This document shows, piece by piece, positions 5,313 to 7,304 of a stretch of DNA of 7,304 nucleotides. How positions within the stretch are numbered: position 1 is the first letter of the stretch; each line of letters starts with the position of its first letter. The stretch is from JBKHJZ01 sp046537875 (GTDB lineage Bacteria; Actinomycetota; Acidimicrobiia; Acidimicrobiales; VFJN01), in contig JBKHJZ010000160.1 in assembly GCA_046537875.1 (NCBI GenBank), forward strand, positions 1 to 7,304, given 5' to 3'. The position numbers were made by a program, and so were the translations under genes. Under the pieces are notes generated by a model that ran no database searches, had not been told where the DNA came from, and worked only from the letters and a program-made list of their open reading frames with translations.

Positions 5313-7280
5313 GTGCAGCGCAGCTTCGACGACCTCGGTACGCCGCTCCACGAGGTCACGTTCTGCGTCGTCGACGTCGAGACCACCGGCGGCTCCCCCA
5401 CGACCTGCACGATCACCGAGATCGGCGCCGCCCGGTTCCGGGGTGGCGAGTGCACCGGCACGTTCCAGACCCTGGTGAATCCCGGCGTGCCCATCCCCCC
5501 GGAGATCACCGTGCTCACCGGCATCACCGAGGCGATGGTCCGGCCGGCCCCACGCATCGGGACCGTCCTGCCCGACCTGCTCGAGTTCGTCGGTGGCGCC
5601 GTGCTGGTGGGGCACAACCTCCGCTTCGACGTCGCCTTCCTCGACGCAGCGCTGGTCGCCCACGGGTACCACCGGCTCGGGCTGCGGACCGTCGACACGG
5701 TGGCACTCGCCCGCCGCCTCGTCCGCGACGAGGTGCCCAACTGCCGGCTCGGTACGCTCGCCGACCGCTTCCGGCTCGACCACCGGCCCACACACCGGGC
5801 CCTCGACGATGCGCTCGCCACCGCCGACCTGCTCCACGCCCTGCTGGAGCGGGCCGCGGCGTTCGGGGTGACCGGCCTCGACGACCTGCTCGCGCTGTCC
5901 ACGATGGGCGCGCACCCGCAGGCCGCCAAGCTCCGCCTCACCGACCGGCTGCCCCGCGGCCCGGGCGTCTACGTGTTCCGCGACGGCCAGGGCCGGGCGC
6001 TGTACGTCGGCAAGGCCACCAACATCCGCAGCCGGGTCCGCTCGTACTTCTCGGGCGACGACCGCCGCAAGGTCGGGCCGATGCTGCGCGAGGCGCAGTC
6101 GATCGACCATGTGCCGTGCGCCTCGACGCTCGACGCCGCGGTGCTGGAGGTCCGGATGATCCACGTGCTCGAGCCCCGCTACAACCGGCACCTCACCCGC
6201 TGGCGCGGCTACCGCTACGTGAAGCTGACCGACGAGCCCTTCCCGCGCCTCGCCGTCGCCCGCACGCCGCCCCGCGGGGGCGACCGTGGCCGCTACATCG
6301 GCCCGCTCCCCTCCACCGGTGCGGCGCAGCGGCTGATCGACGCGGTGGAGGCGGTGGTCCCGCTGCGCCGCTGCACCGCGTCGCCGCCGGCCAAGCCCGG
6401 GGCGACGGCATGCCGCGCACCCTGCGCGCCCGCCCAGCTCGGCGTCGCCACGTGCCCCTGCGCCGGCGAGATCGGCCGCTCGGCGTACGCCGAGGTGGTG
6501 GCCGTCGCGGCGGCCGGGCTCGGCCCCGATCCCCTCGCGCTCCTCGACCGGCTGGAACGCCGCATGCGGGCCATGGCCCACGTCGAGCGCTACGAGGACG
6601 CGGCGCGGGCACGCGACCGCGGCCTGGCCGTGGTCGACGCCCACCGCCGGCAGCGGCGCTTCGACATGCTCCGCCGGGCCGAGCGCCTGGTCGTCGAGGT
6701 CCCCGGGGGCGGGATCGCCGAGCTCCGGCGTGGCCGCCTGGTGCGGTCGACGGCGGCGCCGGCACGCCCGACCACCCCAGTGCGACCACCCACCCCCGGG
6801 AGCCCGGCCAGGCCCGGGAGTCCGGTCGCCCCCGAGGCCCCTCAGCCTTCTGGCAGCGACCATTCGCAGCGGGCGAAGCCACCGCTGCCGAAACGGGGAG
6901 ATCCGGGCGCCGGGGAGGCGACCGGACCAGGCGACCAGCTCACGCTCGACCTCGTGGAGCTGCCCCCGCTCGACGGCCCGCTCCCCCTCGAGATGGCCGA
7001 CGAGCTCGCCTGCGTGGGCGCCTGGCTCGACCGCAACGCCGCCACCGTCCGGCTGCTCCACGTCGAGGGCGAGCTCTCGTCGCCGTTGCCGCGGCTCACG
7101 TCGTTCAGCCCGGTCGACCGCGCCCGCGAGCGCGACCCCGCGGCGCCCCCGACACCACCCCTCGCCGGCTCGGGAGCGGCGGCGGACCGCTCACATCCCG
7201 AGGCGATGGGTACCGCACCAACAAGCCCGAGGCATCAGGTTCCGGAATCGGAACCCCACACCTCGGCGCCCGTGCGATGA
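5313..7280 (+). CDS. DEDDh exonuclease fused to a GIY-YIG (UvrC/Cho-like) nuclease
   Basis: The 655-aa protein joins two nucleases. Residues 15-180 are a DNA polymerase III epsilon-like DEDDh exonuclease: DVETTG (D21, E23), HNLRFDVAFL (D106), and HRALDDA (H161, D166). Residues 211-300 are a GIY-YIG domain: GVY 218-220, YVG 231-233, R239, and E279 in AVLEVRMIHVLEPRYN. A cysteine cluster follows (C354, C367, C371, C381, C383), then a UVR-like helix (about 412-432), a Pro-rich linker (480-535), a conserved block (555-600) and a Pro/Ser-rich tail (601-655). The UvrC RNase H-like and HhH domains are absent, as in Cho. It resembles M. tuberculosis Rv2191. A role in nucleotide excision repair is inferred. 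GTG 5313 is preferred over TTG 5277, which lies in the -35 box and would put the LexA site inside the gene. Confidence 0.92.
   Translation: MQRSFDDLGTPLHEVTFCVVDVETTGGSPTTCTITEIGAARFRGGECTGTFQTLVNPGVPIPPEITVLTGITEAMVRPAPRIGTVLPDLLEFVGGAVLVGHNLRFDVAFLDAALVAHGYHRLGLRTVDTVALARRLVRDEVPNCRLGTLADRFRLDHRPTHRALDDALATADLLHALLERAAAFGVTGLDDLLALSTMGAHPQAAKLRLTDRLPRGPGVYVFRDGQGRALYVGKATNIRSRVRSYFSGDDRRKVGPMLREAQSIDHVPCASTLDAAVLEVRMIHVLEPRYNRHLTRWRGYRYVKLTDEPFPRLAVARTPPRGGDRGRYIGPLPSTGAAQRLIDAVEAVVPLRRCTASPPAKPGATACRAPCAPAQLGVATCPCAGEIGRSAYAEVVAVAAAGLGPDPLALLDRLERRMRAMAHVERYEDAARARDRGLAVVDAHRRQRRFDMLRRAERLVVEVPGGGIAELRRGRLVRSTAAPARPTTPVRPPTPGSPARPGSPVAPEAPQPSGSDHSQRAKPPLPKRGDPGAGEATGPGDQLTLDLVELPPLDGPLPLEMADELACVGAWLDRNAATVRLLHVEGELSSPLPRLTSFSPVDRARERDPAAPPTPPLAGSGAAADRSHPEAMGTAPTSPRHQVPESEPHTSAPVR
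6795..6825 (+). repeat. Short direct repeat in the nuclease linker
   Basis: Two copies of CCCGGGAG(C/T)CCGG start 18 nt apart (6795-6807 and 6813-6825) and encode the repeated PGSP of the Pro-rich linker. They were probably made by slippage, and no function is implied. Confidence 0.5.
7238..7255. repeat. Perfect inverted repeat near the 3' end of the nuclease gene
   Basis: GGTTCCG and CGGAACC pair perfectly around GAAT. The site is inside the last 45 nt of the reading frame, in a stretch visibly lower in GC than the rest. It could form an RNA hairpin before the stop at 7278-7280 or be a protein site. No T-tract follows, so I do not call it a terminator. Confidence 0.45.
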
Positions 7281-7304
7281 GACCCACGACCTCGGGATCA
7301 CGGA

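Noticed and set aside
5280..7061. Minus-strand open frame of 593 codons opposite the exonuclease/GIY-YIG gene
   Set aside because: It is a composition-driven shadow of a gene with intact catalytic motifs in both domains.
7238..7255. Palindrome as a tRNA T-arm or attachment site
   Set aside because: It resembles GGTTCGAATCC superficially, but no acceptor stem, anticodon arm or integrase gene is present.
1..7304. CRISPR array, insertion sequence, prophage or toxin-antitoxin pair
   Set aside because: No regularly spaced repeats, transposase or integrase motifs, or phage proteins are seen. The small genes carry zinc-type motifs and lack toxin/antitoxin features.

Overview
The window is very GC-rich DNA with dense GTG starts and promoters of the TANNNT type, which points to a high-GC actinobacterium (Actinomycetota). 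A PimB-type mannosyltransferase and a DEDDh-exonuclease/GIY-YIG fusion of the kind found as Rv2191 in Mycobacterium tuberculosis support this. From memory, the two genes also lie close together in M. tuberculosis (Rv2188c and Rv2191). An Acidimicrobiia-like organism is my best guess, but the sequence alone does not prove it.

Layout. Bases 1-8 are probably the first codons of a leftward gene, with a good Shine-Dalgarno and a -10 box just upstream. From 126 to 3283 runs a leftward cluster: a 79-aa cysteine-rich protein (start 3283), epoxyqueuosine reductase QueG (start 2985), the mannosyltransferase PimB (start 1731) and a four-helix membrane protein (start 605). The gaps are 58, 21 and 7 nt. 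A second leftward pair follows: a 91-aa zinc-ribbon protein (start 5203) overlaps a coiled-coil/NYN-domain predicted nuclease, which most likely starts at a CTG at 4931. Diverging from this pair, a rightward gene (5313-7280) encodes the exonuclease/GIY-YIG nuclease.

The most informative stretch is the 109-nt divergent intergenic region 5204-5312. On the plus strand it holds a complete promoter, TTGTCA-N17-TACGGT, placed exactly 7 nt before a GTG codon. Its 17-nt spacer is almost filled by a 16-nt palindrome of the actinobacterial LexA type (CGAAC-N4-GTTCG). The nuclease gene therefore looks like a leaderless, SOS-repressed DNA-repair gene, by analogy with LexA-controlled cho of E. coli. The frame stays open upstream to a TTG at 5277, but that TTG is the -35 box and not a start codon. 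The opposing zinc-ribbon gene also has a TANNNT box exactly 7 nt before its GTG and looks leaderless as well.

Functionally the window mixes housekeeping tasks: tRNA queuosine modification, phosphatidylinositol mannoside synthesis, a putative NYN ribonuclease and a DNA-damage nuclease. I see no mobile element, CRISPR array, tRNA, rRNA or phage-like gene. The most unusual content is regulatory architecture rather than an unknown gene system.
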